A stretch of 64,000 bases of DNA from Sulfurimonas sp. HSL-3221 (lineage in GTDB: Bacteria; Campylobacterota; Campylobacteria; Campylobacterales; Sulfurimonadaceae). Numbering within the stretch: position 1 is the stretch's first letter; each line of letters begins with the position of its first letter. The stretch is taken from assembly GCF_021044585.1 (NCBI RefSeq), contig NZ_CP087998.1, forward strand, positions 2,046,001 through 2,110,000, written 5' to 3'. Both the position numbers and the translations under genes were made by a program. The notes under the pieces were generated by a model, which did not search any database, had not been told where the DNA came from, and saw only the letters and a list, made by a program, of their open reading frames with translations. Positions 1 to 8,593 of the stretch are shown piece after piece.

Positions 1-1705
1 GAGCCTGAAGAAAAGGGTGAAGAGCTATTTCCGCTTTACCCCCGTGCTAGCCCCCAACCCGACCCTCTCCCCCCGCATCCGCAAGATGCTCGGCGAAACC
101 GTTTCACTGAACTATATCGTCGTCGAAAGCGAACACGACGCCCTGATCCTGGAAAACTCTCTGATCAAGCAGCTCAAGCCCAAATACAACATCCTGCTGC
201 GCGACGACAAGACCTACCCCTATATCTACATCGATCGCGCCCTCCCCTTCCCCCGTTTCGAGATCACGCGCAAAGTCATTACCGGCAGTCGTATCGAATA
301 TTTCGGCCCCTATTCCGTCGGGGCGCGGGACATCCTCGACTCTCTCTACGACCTCGTACCGCTCGTGCAGAAGCAGAGCTGCCTCGGCGGGGGGAAGACC
401 TGCCTTTTCTACCAGATGAAACAGTGCCTCGGCCCCTGCGAAGGACTGGTGACGCCGGAGGCTTACGCCGCCCTTATCGACGAGGCCAAGAGCCTTATCG
501 ATTCCAAACGGAAACTGCTCTCCCGCCTGGAGGCGCGGATGGCTTTTTACGCCGAATCGCTTCGCTTCGAAGAGGCGGCGAAACTGCGCGACCGGATCGA
601 ACGGATCGAGCGCAGCGAACAGCTCTCCAAGATTGACCTGGCCAACGCCGCGGACTACGATATCTTTGCCGTCGCCCACAACGACAAATATGCCGCCATC
701 GTCCGCCTCTTCATGCGACGGGGCAAGATCGTCTCCTCCGCGTTCGACACGATCCGCATTAATGCGCTTTTCGACCCCGGCGAACTCTATGAACGTACCC
801 TGCTGGAGTTCTACGTCCATGACCAGCCCCCCATCGTCGCCCCCATCCTCGTTGCGGATGATTTCGATACCCGCGAGTGGGTCGCATCGGCGCTCTCAAA
901 ACACCTGGGGCGCAAAGTACAGATCCATGTCCCCCAGCGCGGCGAAAAACGCAAAGTGATCGATACCGCGCGCCTCAATGCCGAGGAGCTGCTCCAGAAG
1001 CAGCGGCATACGGGGGCCGAACGGACCGCGGAAGCCCTGCAGGAGCTCTGCGGACTCTCCGCCTTCCCCGAACGCGTCGAGGTCTTCGACAACTCCCACC
1101 TCGCCGGGGTCGCGCCCGTCGGTGCCATGATCGTGGCCGAAAAGGGGACGTTCCTCAAAAAGGCCTACCGCCACTACCACCTCGACTCACGGGACGAGTA
1201 CGCCCAGATGCGCGAAATGCTGACCCGCCGGATCGAGGGTTTCGGCGCCAACCCGCCGCCGGACCTCTGGATCATCGACGGAGGGCGCACCCTGCTGCTG
1301 CTGGCGACGGACCTTCTCGCCTCCGCCGGGGTCAACCTCGATGTCATCGCTGTCAGCAAGGAAAAAATCGATGCCAAAGCACACCGCGCGAAAGGCAAAG
1401 CCGCCGACCTGATCCATACGTTTGAGGAGACCCTGAGACTCCCGACGACCGACCCCCGTCTGCACTGGGTACAGCGGCTGCGGGATGAAGCCCACCGCTT
1501 TGCTATCACCTTTCACAAAAAGCAACGAGAAAAGGAGGCAAAAAGTTCAAATCTCCTGCAACTGAAGGGCATTTCCGAGGCCAAGGTCAAAAAACTTCTC
1601 AACCATTTCGGTACCTTTGAAGCCGTTTATGCAGCCCCCGAAGAGGAACTCGCCGCCCTCCTCAACATTGCTGATGCAAAAAAGATCAAAAACAGTTATC
1701 GATAA
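1..1705 (+). CDS. uvrC: UvrABC excinuclease subunit C, 5' end outside window
   Basis: Nucleotide excision repair endonuclease that makes the incisions on either side of a lesion handed over by UvrB. The reading frame is open from base 2 (SLKKRVKSYFRF), which is the end of the GIY-YIG nuclease fold, so the first part of the gene lies left of the window; the GTG at 17 is internal. A UVR domain (around FEEAAKLRDRIERIE), the RNase H-like C-terminal nuclease region (VEVFDNSHLAG, LWIIDGG) and helix-hairpin-helix repeats at the end (LQLKGISEAKVKKLLNHFG) are visible. About 567 residues are present, against roughly 600 for the family. It ends 60 bases before the signalling operon, which has its own promoter candidate. 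Confidence 0.96.
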   Translation, partial: SLKKRVKSYFRFTPVLAPNPTLSPRIRKMLGETVSLNYIVVESEHDALILENSLIKQLKPKYNILLRDDKTYPYIYIDRALPFPRFEITRKVITGSRIEYFGPYSVGARDILDSLYDLVPLVQKQSCLGGGKTCLFYQMKQCLGPCEGLVTPEAYAALIDEAKSLIDSKRKLLSRLEARMAFYAESLRFEEAAKLRDRIERIERSEQLSKIDLANAADYDIFAVAHNDKYAAIVRLFMRRGKIVSSAFDTIRINALFDPGELYERTLLEFYVHDQPPIVAPILVADDFDTREWVASALSKHLGRKVQIHVPQRGEKRKVIDTARLNAEELLQKQRHTGAERTAEALQELCGLSAFPERVEVFDNSHLAGVAPVGAMIVAEKGTFLKKAYRHYHLDSRDEYAQMREMLTRRIEGFGANPPPDLWIIDGGRTLLLLATDLLASAGVNLDVIAVSKEKIDAKAHRAKGKAADLIHTFEETLRLPTTDPRLHWVQRLRDEAHRFAITFHKKQREKEAKSSNLLQLKGISEAKVKKLLNHFGTFEAVYAAPEEELAALLNIADAKKIKNSYR

Positions 1706-1706
1706 G

Positions 1707-1734
1707 TTGCATTTTGCGGTTAATATGCTATATT
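1707..1734 (+). promoter_or_regulatory. Candidate sigma70 promoter for the PAS/HPt/kinase operon
   Basis: TTGCAT and TATATT are separated by 16 bases just after the uvrC stop, in a short AT-rich stretch, 32 bases before the PAS gene start. It reads towards the four-gene signalling operon. Campylobacterota often lack a strong -35, so the -10 is the more reliable half. Confidence 0.45.
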
Positions 1735-1765
1735 TATCCAGACACAAATTAAAACAAGGCCGACT

Positions 1766-2185
1766 ATGCAGGTAGTAGAACCGATAGATGAAGAGTTTAA
1801 ATTCGAAGGCCGTGCGATCGTGAGCGAAACGGATCTCAATGGGATCATTACCTTTGCCAACCGGAAGTTCTGTGAAATCTCCGGCTACACCAAAGAGGAG
1901 CTGATCGGACAGCCGCACAATATCATCCGTCACCCGGATATGCCGAAAAAGGCCTTTGAGATGATGTGGAATACCATCAAACAGGGTAATGTGTGGACCG
2001 GTCTTGTCAAAAACCTGCGCAAAGACGGACGGTACTACTGGGTTGAAACAACGATCACACCGATCCAGGACGATACCGGAGCGATCACCAAATATGCCGC
2101 TGCGCGCAAAGGTGCCAGCGAAGCGGCCATCGAAGAGGCCGAAACGCTTTACGAACGCCTGCGCGGCGAAGAAGCAGAATCATAA
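1766..2185 (+). CDS. CetB/Aer-like single PAS domain sensor
   Basis: 139-residue soluble protein made of one PAS domain. Motifs NGIITFANRKFCEISGY, IIRHPDMPKKAFEMMW and GRYYWVETTITPIQD match the Aer-type PAS that binds FAD and reports redox or energy state; in Campylobacter the comparable short protein CetB works with a separate transducer, CetA. No HAMP or methyl-accepting domain follows and no CetA-like gene is adjacent, so its partner may be the hybrid kinase downstream (inference). First gene of a signalling operon; the next start is 15 bases after its stop. FAD binding is inferred from family resemblance only. Confidence 0.8.
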   Translation: MQVVEPIDEEFKFEGRAIVSETDLNGIITFANRKFCEISGYTKEELIGQPHNIIRHPDMPKKAFEMMWNTIKQGNVWTGLVKNLRKDGRYYWVETTITPIQDDTGAITKYAAARKGASEAAIEEAETLYERLRGEEAES

Positions 2186-2200
2186 CCTGAAGGAGGCATT

Positions 2201-3934
2201 GTGCTGATCTACAACCACAACAAAGAATTGGTGGGTATTGACGACGAAACACTACACCATCTCGGATACAAAACCCTTTCCGAATTTCTGGCAGAACATA
2301 GGGATGTGGCTGAAATGTTTGTCAAGAAACCGGGTTACATCCACAACTTCCAGAACTTCCCCTGGATCGACTTCGTCCTCCATGCCGACGCCGAAGACAC
2401 CCGTGCCATTATCCAGAACGACAAGGTCCACTTCTCCTGCACACTGGCCCTGTCGCCGATCTTCATGACCGATGCCCCTGACAACGAAGGGTATGTCGTT
2501 CATCTCAAACAGGTTAAGGCCCTCAGCGGGGCGATGGAGCCCTTTGAACGTCCTTCCCCGGCAGAGACGCCGGCATTTGAAGAGCTCCCGGTACGTTCCC
2601 CCGAACCCGAAGCGTCGATCGTACCGCCTGCACCGGCAGAGGAGTTTGAATTTGAGGAGCTCCCGGCGATCGACCTGCCAGACATCAACCTTGACGGCTC
2701 CCTGAGCGAACCGGAGAGCTTTGAACTCGAAAGCCACGAACCCGAGCCCTTCGCCCTGGAAGAAGAGCCTTATATGCCGGAAACCTTTGAACCGCCTTCC
2801 GCCCCGGCGAAAACCGAAAGGCCGATGCTCGGCGATTATATCAACCAGGAAGAGCAGGCCTATCTGGACAACCTTCAGACGGATCATGACTACGTTTTCG
2901 ACCCCAATATCGCTGCAAGCGAACTCGGTCTTCCCGTCGAACTGATCGAGGAGTTCATCGGTGACTTTATCCAGCAGGCCCACGAATTCAAAACGGGGCT
3001 CTTCAATGCCAACCATGAAGAGGATTTCGATGAAGTCCACCTCCTTTCGCACAAACTCAAAGGGGTCGCGGCCAACCTGCGGATCGAAGACGCCTTCGAG
3101 GTTCTGAGCGTCGTCAACTCTTCACGTGACCAGGTCGAGATCGAAGCCAACTTGAAGCAGTTCTACCTTATCGTTGCCAAAATGGAAGGCAAACCGCTTC
3201 CGGAAATGACCGAAGCGGCGGCACCGGCAAGCGAAACCGTCGTACCCGAGGCCAGCGAGCCTGCTGTCTCAGAGCCGGCGGAAGAGGACGACCTCTATGA
3301 CTTCGGCGACCTTCTGGGCACTTCCGCGCCGGAAGAGTCCCCGGTCCCCAAAGAGGAGCCTGCACCGCCGACCGTCGAGGAGGAGCCGGCGTCTCTGGAG
3401 CTGGGCAGTCTGATGGACGACGATATCGAACTGCCGCCGATCAAAGATGAAAATGCCCCGGCAATCGAGGAGGAGCCCCGCGAACCCGTCGAGGATGTCG
3501 AACCTTTCAGCCTCGATATCATCCCCGAAGAGGAGCAGCACCTGATCGACGATGCCGAAGAGGGGGAACACTACCGACAACTCAGCGGCGAGGCTTCAAA
3601 AGATAGCGCCCTGATGTCCGGTGCCGAGGAGACCAAGCTCCATTACGACCTCACGCGGGCCGCGGCCGAAATCGGTCTGAGCGAATCCTTCGTCAAAAGT
3701 CTGGTGACAGATTTCGTCGAAGACGCCAAAAAGAAAAAAAGCGAAATCATGCAGGCGATCGATGACGGTAACCTGAAGAAAGTGCGCTCCGTGGCCTTCG
3801 AATTCAAAGGCCTTTCAGACAACCTTCGCATCGAAGACGTCTCCCGCAGCCTGACCAAGCTGCTTAGACATGAGCAACTTCCGGCCCTGAAAAAGGAAGC
3901 GGAACACTTTTATTCACTCTTGAAACAACTCTAA
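2201..3934 (+). CDS. Protein with two HPt-like domains, the second lacking its histidine
   Basis: 577 residues starting at GTG behind a strong GAAGGAGG. An N-terminal PAS-like segment (about 1-108) is followed by acidic, proline-rich linkers and two histidine phosphotransfer-like helical domains. In the first, HKLKGVAANLRIED carries the phosphoacceptor His284; in the second the matching stretch FEFKGLSDNLRIED has Phe533 in that place. The two blocks are clearly duplicates of each other. It sits between a PAS sensor and a hybrid kinase, so it is the likely phosphotransfer partner linking the kinase receiver to the CheY-like protein at the operon end (inference). Cytoplasmic, with no membrane segments. 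Confidence 0.75.
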   Translation: MLIYNHNKELVGIDDETLHHLGYKTLSEFLAEHRDVAEMFVKKPGYIHNFQNFPWIDFVLHADAEDTRAIIQNDKVHFSCTLALSPIFMTDAPDNEGYVVHLKQVKALSGAMEPFERPSPAETPAFEELPVRSPEPEASIVPPAPAEEFEFEELPAIDLPDINLDGSLSEPESFELESHEPEPFALEEEPYMPETFEPPSAPAKTERPMLGDYINQEEQAYLDNLQTDHDYVFDPNIAASELGLPVELIEEFIGDFIQQAHEFKTGLFNANHEEDFDEVHLLSHKLKGVAANLRIEDAFEVLSVVNSSRDQVEIEANLKQFYLIVAKMEGKPLPEMTEAAAPASETVVPEASEPAVSEPAEEDDLYDFGDLLGTSAPEESPVPKEEPAPPTVEEEPASLELGSLMDDDIELPPIKDENAPAIEEEPREPVEDVEPFSLDIIPEEEQHLIDDAEEGEHYRQLSGEASKDSALMSGAEETKLHYDLTRAAAEIGLSESFVKSLVTDFVEDAKKKKSEIMQAIDDGNLKKVRSVAFEFKGLSDNLRIEDVSRSLTKLLRHEQLPALKKEAEHFYSLLKQL

Positions 3935-3946
3935 AAAGGAAGCTAT

Positions 3947-6900
3947 ATGAATTTGGGACTTAAAAGCCAGTTGCGTCTGATCAGCCTCTTGCCGATCCTC
4001 CTCCTGCTGAGCCTTGCCAGTTTCTACGTTTATACCTCGTTCAAAGACTACCAGTCCGCGGAAGTCCTCCAAACGAAACTGGCAGAGAACAAATACCTCA
4101 ATGAACTCTTTACCAACATCTCCCGCGAACGCGGGATGACCGTTATGTACATGGGTAACCACTCCGAAGCGACGAAAAAATCGCTGCTGGCCCAGCGGGA
4201 CATCGTTGACCAGGGCCTGGCACAGCTCAGCAGTACGCTGAACGCCCAGGACAGCACCGCGCTGCAAGGAACGGCCAACACCATCGAAGAGGTCCGCAAC
4301 GCCGTCGATACCGGCAACGCAGAGTTTGAATCCGTTTATGCCGAAGCCTACGGCAGCCTGCTGACGTCAATCCTCGATATTCTCGGGCACATCACCCAGA
4401 TTTCCGACGACAAGGCGCTCTCCTCCAGTGCCTCCGCCTACTACAATCTGCTCCAGTCGGAGTTCTATACCGCTTCCGAACGCGACTTCATCTCTTTCAT
4501 TCTCGCCCGCTCCACCGCGCTTGAGACGGAAGAGGTCAACCGCTGGCTCTCACTGATCGGCCGGGCCGACGCCATCAGTTACGATACCGCCCTCGACGCC
4601 GACCTCAAAGCCGCCATGGATGCCCTCTTCAAGAGCGAGGACAATGTCGAGCTCTTTGAAGATATCACCGCCGAACGCGCCGAGATCATCCAGGCCATCA
4701 ACGACGGGCTCTACTCGACACAGTCCGGTGTCTGGTTCGCGATGCTCTCGGAAAAAACCAACCTTCTTTCCGAAGCCGAAACTGTTCTGATCGAGGCGAT
4801 GGACAAACGGGCGGCCGTCGTCCAGACCCAGGCCCTCGAGATCCTGACCGCCGCCGTCGTCATCTGGGCCATCGCGATCATTATCGCGCTGCTAGGCTAC
4901 TTCCTTGCCAACGATATCGCCCGCAACATCAAGGACCTCGAATCGGTCCTGAAACGTGCGGCAGAGGGTATCGAGACCGAAAGTTCCGATATCAACCTCG
5001 AAACAGCGAAGGGTACGGCGCAGGCCTACGCCCTGCTTGAAGGGGTCATTGAGCAGACCCGGATGGATAAGGTCTCCGCCCAGGAAGCGAGTGAAGCGAA
5101 ATCGATGTTCCTGGCGAACATGTCCCATGAGATCCGTACGCCGCTCAACGGGATCGTCGGCTTTACCGAACTCCTCAAAGACACCGACCTCCAGGAGGAA
5201 CAGCGCGAGTTCATCGATATCATTGAGAAGAGCTCCGAGAACCTGCTGGAAATTATCAACAACATTCTCGACCTCTCCAAAATCGAAAGCAACAAGCTCG
5301 AGATCGAAGAGATCGCCTTCAACCCTCTCGAAGAGTTCGAAAGCGCCGTCGAAGTCTATGCCGTCCGTGCTTCCGAAAAACATATCGACCTCGGCTGTTT
5401 CATCGACCCGAGCCTGGAACGTCCGCTCAAAGGGGACCCGACCAAGATCAAAGAGGTCCTTATCAACCTCCTTTCCAATGCGGTCAAGTTTACCAACAGC
5501 GGCGGCGCGATCAACGTCAATGTCCGCCGCGAAGCGTGCGATACGCCAAACCGCGCCCGCATCCGCTTCGATGTCAAAGACAGCGGGATCGGCGTTACCG
5601 CGGAGCAGAAAGCCCGCATCTTCGAGGCCTTCGGTCAGGCGGACACCTCCATTACCCGTAAATACGGCGGTACCGGCCTGGGTCTGACGATCTCGAGCAG
5701 CTTCATCGAGCTGATGGGCGGCAAACTCGACCTTGAAAGCGAACCGGGACAGGGAACCACCTTCTTCTTCACCCTTGAACTCGAAGAGATCGAGACCCTT
5801 AACGAATCGCTTCAAAACAGTTTCACCAATATCAACGCGCTCATTATGAACGATGAAACGCGCCAGAAGGCACAGACGGAATACCTGCTCGAGTACCTCA
5901 ACTTCTACGGCGTCAAACATACGACATTCAATGACCTCCGCGAGCTGCAGCAGCTCCAGCAGAAGGGCAGTTACGACATTCTGATCGCCGACTTCGACTA
6001 TTGTGACGAAGAGGTCCTGCAACAGGTCAGTACAACGCCGGAAGCAACCATCTTGATCACCAAGTCCTACTACATGAAGAAGATCGAGAGTATGGAGCTC
6101 GAACTGTTCAAGGTCCTCTACGAGCCGCTGAACGGTACGAAACTGCAGTCGGTGCTCGAATCCTTCGACGCCGAAGACTACGTCGTCAAAAAAGCGCAGA
6201 AAAAACGTAAAAAAGTCAGCGCTGACAGCCGTTTCGACGCGAAGGTCCTCGTCGCCGAAGACAACATCATCAACCAGAAGCTGATCCGCCGCACCCTCGA
6301 AGAGCTCGGCCTGGAGATCACCATCGCCAATAACGGTCTCGAAGCCTTCGAGAAACGTAAAAACGGCAACTTCGACCTTATCTTCATGGATATCCAGATG
6401 CCGGTCCTCGACGGGATGGAAGCGACCATGGAGATCCTCGACTTCGAAGAGGACGAAAATCAGCCGCACGTGCCTATTATCGCCCTGACGGCCAACGCCC
6501 TCAAAGGGGACCGCGAACGGTTTATGGACGTCGGGATGGATGAGTATACGACCAAACCGCTGGTACGTACCGAAATCCTCAACCTGCTCAGCCAGTTCAT
6601 CGGCGACAAGATCGTCGATGTCCGCCAAACGGAAACAGCCGAGGAGACGCTCCCGACCACAGCAGAAGCAGCCCCGGAAGAAACGGTTGCCGCTGCTGCC
6701 CCGGAGATCACCTATAGCGCCGATATCCTGCTGGTGAAAAAAGGGATTCTTGAGAGCAAGCTTTTCGGGCAACTTCTTGCCGATCTCGGCTTCACGTACG
6801 ACAGCGAAAGCGGTGCCGAAAACATGATGCATGCCCTCGAAGAGAAGGCCTACAAGCTCGTGCTGTTCGACCAGGAGATCGAGGGGCTTGACTTAGAAAG

Positions 6901-7063
6901 CCTGCAAAAGACGCTGGAAAGCAAAGGGCATAAAACCGCGACTGTCATGATGGTCGACCCGGGTGTCGAGCCCGATGAAACCACACGCAGCCGCGTGAAC
7001 GACGTCATCAAAAACGTCATTAACAAAGACCTTCTGCGTCTGATCTTTGAAAAATACGTATAA
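3947..7063 (+). CDS. NIT-domain hybrid sensor histidine kinase with three receiver-like domains
   Basis: 1038 residues. TM1 (about 10-30), a periplasmic helical sensing domain of the nitrate/nitrite-sensing (NIT) type that begins with SRERGMTVMYMGN, TM2 (about 295-320), then HisKA with His394 in SHEIRTPLNG, a HATPase_c domain (NLLSNAVKFTN, GTGLGLTIS) and three receiver-like folds. Only the middle one is canonical: DN near its start, Asp815 in FMDIQMPVLDG and a conserved TTKP lysine. The first (about 610-740) has YEPL where KP is expected, and the last (about 925-1038) lacks the acidic pair and the lysine. It starts 12 bases after the HPt gene, so the two are co-transcribed. Ligand unknown; nitrate is only suggested by the family name. 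Confidence 0.88.
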   Translation: MNLGLKSQLRLISLLPILLLLSLASFYVYTSFKDYQSAEVLQTKLAENKYLNELFTNISRERGMTVMYMGNHSEATKKSLLAQRDIVDQGLAQLSSTLNAQDSTALQGTANTIEEVRNAVDTGNAEFESVYAEAYGSLLTSILDILGHITQISDDKALSSSASAYYNLLQSEFYTASERDFISFILARSTALETEEVNRWLSLIGRADAISYDTALDADLKAAMDALFKSEDNVELFEDITAERAEIIQAINDGLYSTQSGVWFAMLSEKTNLLSEAETVLIEAMDKRAAVVQTQALEILTAAVVIWAIAIIIALLGYFLANDIARNIKDLESVLKRAAEGIETESSDINLETAKGTAQAYALLEGVIEQTRMDKVSAQEASEAKSMFLANMSHEIRTPLNGIVGFTELLKDTDLQEEQREFIDIIEKSSENLLEIINNILDLSKIESNKLEIEEIAFNPLEEFESAVEVYAVRASEKHIDLGCFIDPSLERPLKGDPTKIKEVLINLLSNAVKFTNSGGAINVNVRREACDTPNRARIRFDVKDSGIGVTAEQKARIFEAFGQADTSITRKYGGTGLGLTISSSFIELMGGKLDLESEPGQGTTFFFTLELEEIETLNESLQNSFTNINALIMNDETRQKAQTEYLLEYLNFYGVKHTTFNDLRELQQLQQKGSYDILIADFDYCDEEVLQQVSTTPEATILITKSYYMKKIESMELELFKVLYEPLNGTKLQSVLESFDAEDYVVKKAQKKRKKVSADSRFDAKVLVAEDNIINQKLIRRTLEELGLEITIANNGLEAFEKRKNGNFDLIFMDIQMPVLDGMEATMEILDFEEDENQPHVPIIALTANALKGDRERFMDVGMDEYTTKPLVRTEILNLLSQFIGDKIVDVRQTETAEETLPTTAEAAPEETVAAAAPEITYSADILLVKKGILESKLFGQLLADLGFTYDSESGAENMMHALEEKAYKLVLFDQEIEGLDLESLQKTLESKGHKTATVMMVDPGVEPDETTRSRVNDVIKNVINKDLLRLIFEKYV

Positions 7064-7080
7064 ACTCTAAAGGAAACTGA

Positions 7081-7458
7081 ATGCCGAACAAACAACTGAA
7101 AGTACTCGCCGTCGATGACGACCTGATCAACCTGAAGCTGCTCAAGTCCATGCTGATGAAAACAGGATATGTCGCCGAAGTCATTGAAGCCAAAAACGGT
7201 GCCGACGCCATCGGTGAGCTTAAAAATACCGCGGACATCGACGTCGTACTTCTCGACATTATCATGCCGGTCATGGGCGGTCTGGACATGCTTCGCGTCT
7301 TGCGTGCAGACGAGAACCTGAAGCAGCCGCCGGTCATCGTACTGACGACGGACGAGACGAAAAAAGCCGAGGCCCTCGAAGCCGGTGCCAACGGCTTCCT
7401 GATGAAACCGGTGCGTGAGAAAGAGCTCAGCGCAAAGATCTCCCAGCTGATCCTCTGA
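7081..7458 (+). CDS. Single-domain CheY-like response regulator
   Basis: 125 residues, one receiver domain and no output domain. It has the acidic pocket (VDDD), the phosphoacceptor Asp in VVLLDIIMPVMGG, a conserved Thr in VLTTD and the lysine in LMKPVREKE. It is the last gene of the PAS-HPt-kinase operon, 17 bases behind the kinase, so it is the probable end acceptor of the relay. Targets could be the flagellar switch or another protein; nothing in the sequence decides this. It converges on the exonuclease gene with only 25 bases between stops. Confidence 0.88.
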   Translation: MPNKQLKVLAVDDDLINLKLLKSMLMKTGYVAEVIEAKNGADAIGELKNTADIDVVLLDIIMPVMGGLDMLRVLRADENLKQPPVIVLTTDETKKAEALEAGANGFLMKPVREKELSAKISQLIL

Positions 7459-7483
7459 TCGGCCGGGCTCCCTCCTTTTCCCC

Positions 7484-8233
7484 CTACACGCCTGAGAGAA
7501 CGCGATTGACCGAATAGCGCATATCGTCGTCCAGGTTTTCCATCTTATCCATCATCCACTGTAGATACCCGCGATCATCCGCCGCGATTTCAAAGAGCGT
7601 CTTTCCTTTGTATTTGCCAAAGCGCATCGGCCCTTTGTAAAAGACCGGTTCCTTCGTCAGCGCGACCATCTTCTCGACAGGGTTCTCTCCGGGAAAACGC
7701 TCCTGGACACGCGCGCGCAGACGGCTCAAAAAGAGTTTCAGCGTCAGGACGTCGCCGATGGCGTCATGGGCCTTGATCTCGACCCCCAGTTTCTGCGCTT
7801 CCGCCGCTTCCTCTTTGTAAAGCCCCATCTTATAGCGGAAATACTGCAGCCGGTGGGCCTCTTCCTCTTCGAAAACATGGCGGGCACAGCGCAGAGTATC
7901 GATGAGTTTCATGCCATTGGCAAACCCCTCTTTTTCCAGCATCCCCAGGTCAAAAGGGGCATTGTGGATCACGAGGTAGTTCTCGTCCCGGTTCAGCGCC
8001 ATGAGTGCCCGGTACGCCGCCGTCTCGGTACAGAGGGGTTTACCTTCGATCATCTCCGGCGTAATGTGGTGCACTTCCATCGCGCCGAACGCGATCGGCA
8101 CTTCCGCGGAACAGAAATCGTTGTAAACCTCCGTCTGCTGTCCCGCTTCCAGGACAATGAATCCAAGCTGGATAATGCGGTCCGTTTCCCCTGCCCCCGT
8201 CGTCTCCGTGTCCAGCAATACGAATTTCGCCAT
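7484..8233 (-). CDS. DEDDh-type 3'-5' exonuclease (DNA polymerase III epsilon-like)
   Basis: 249 residues. The four catalytic acids plus histidine of the DEDDh family are visible: LLDTETTG, HNAPFDLG and HDAIGDVLTLK. The C-terminal segment KFGKYKGKTLFEIAADDRGYL resembles the small DUF3820-type module often appended to such exonucleases. It likely trims single-stranded 3' ends in repair or proofreading rather than acting as the core epsilon subunit, because the usual DnaE-contacting tail is not evident (inference). It follows the small membrane protein gene with only two bases between them. Confidence 0.85.
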   Translation of the reverse strand: MAKFVLLDTETTGAGETDRIIQLGFIVLEAGQQTEVYNDFCSAEVPIAFGAMEVHHITPEMIEGKPLCTETAAYRALMALNRDENYLVIHNAPFDLGMLEKEGFANGMKLIDTLRCARHVFEEEEAHRLQYFRYKMGLYKEEAAEAQKLGVEIKAHDAIGDVLTLKLFLSRLRARVQERFPGENPVEKMVALTKEPVFYKGPMRFGKYKGKTLFEIAADDRGYLQWMMDKMENLDDDMRYSVNRVLSGV

Positions 8234-8235
8234 GC

Positions 8236-8544
8236 CTATCGTTCCTCCTCGTCAAAAAGTTCGTTGAAAAGCCGCTCCATATCAAACACGGCCTTGGGCG
8301 TCTTCCACAGCAGATGCGGCAGCAGTTCGAGGAAAAAGTAGCCTACATAGATCATCGGGTAGAAGATCTTGACCTCGTAATAGAGCTGTTTATAGGTGTG
8401 GTGCGCACGGATCCACCGCCGTGCCATCTTCGACCCCCCCATCGCCAGGTTGACCTCGAAGGAGACAATGAAGCCCCAGACGAGATAGGTGAGAATCGTT
8501 CCGAAAAAGAGGTACCAAAAAGAGAACTGGAGTGAATAAAACAT
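8236..8544 (-). CDS. Hypothetical inner-membrane protein
   Basis: 102 residues if the start is MFYSLQFSFWYLFFGTILTY; an in-frame ATG 60 bases further up (8604) would run across the start of the divergent DUF819 gene, so the shorter form is preferred. One hydrophobic helix near the N-terminus and a second around YPMIYVGYFFLELLPHLLW, with a charged segment between. I do not recognise the family. Two bases separate its stop from the exonuclease start, which indicates co-transcription. Neither start has a convincing ribosome site. Confidence 0.6.
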   Translation of the reverse strand: MFYSLQFSFWYLFFGTILTYLVWGFIVSFEVNLAMGGSKMARRWIRAHHTYKQLYYEVKIFYPMIYVGYFFLELLPHLLWKTPKAVFDMERLFNELFDEEER

Positions 8545-8593
8545 CCTGTCATTGTGCCATAGCAAACCCGTAACTAACCAAAAAGTGTCTACA

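Noticed and set aside
4892-6832. 646-codon antisense open frame opposite the hybrid kinase
   Set aside because: It is an antisense shadow with biased composition and no recognisable motif.
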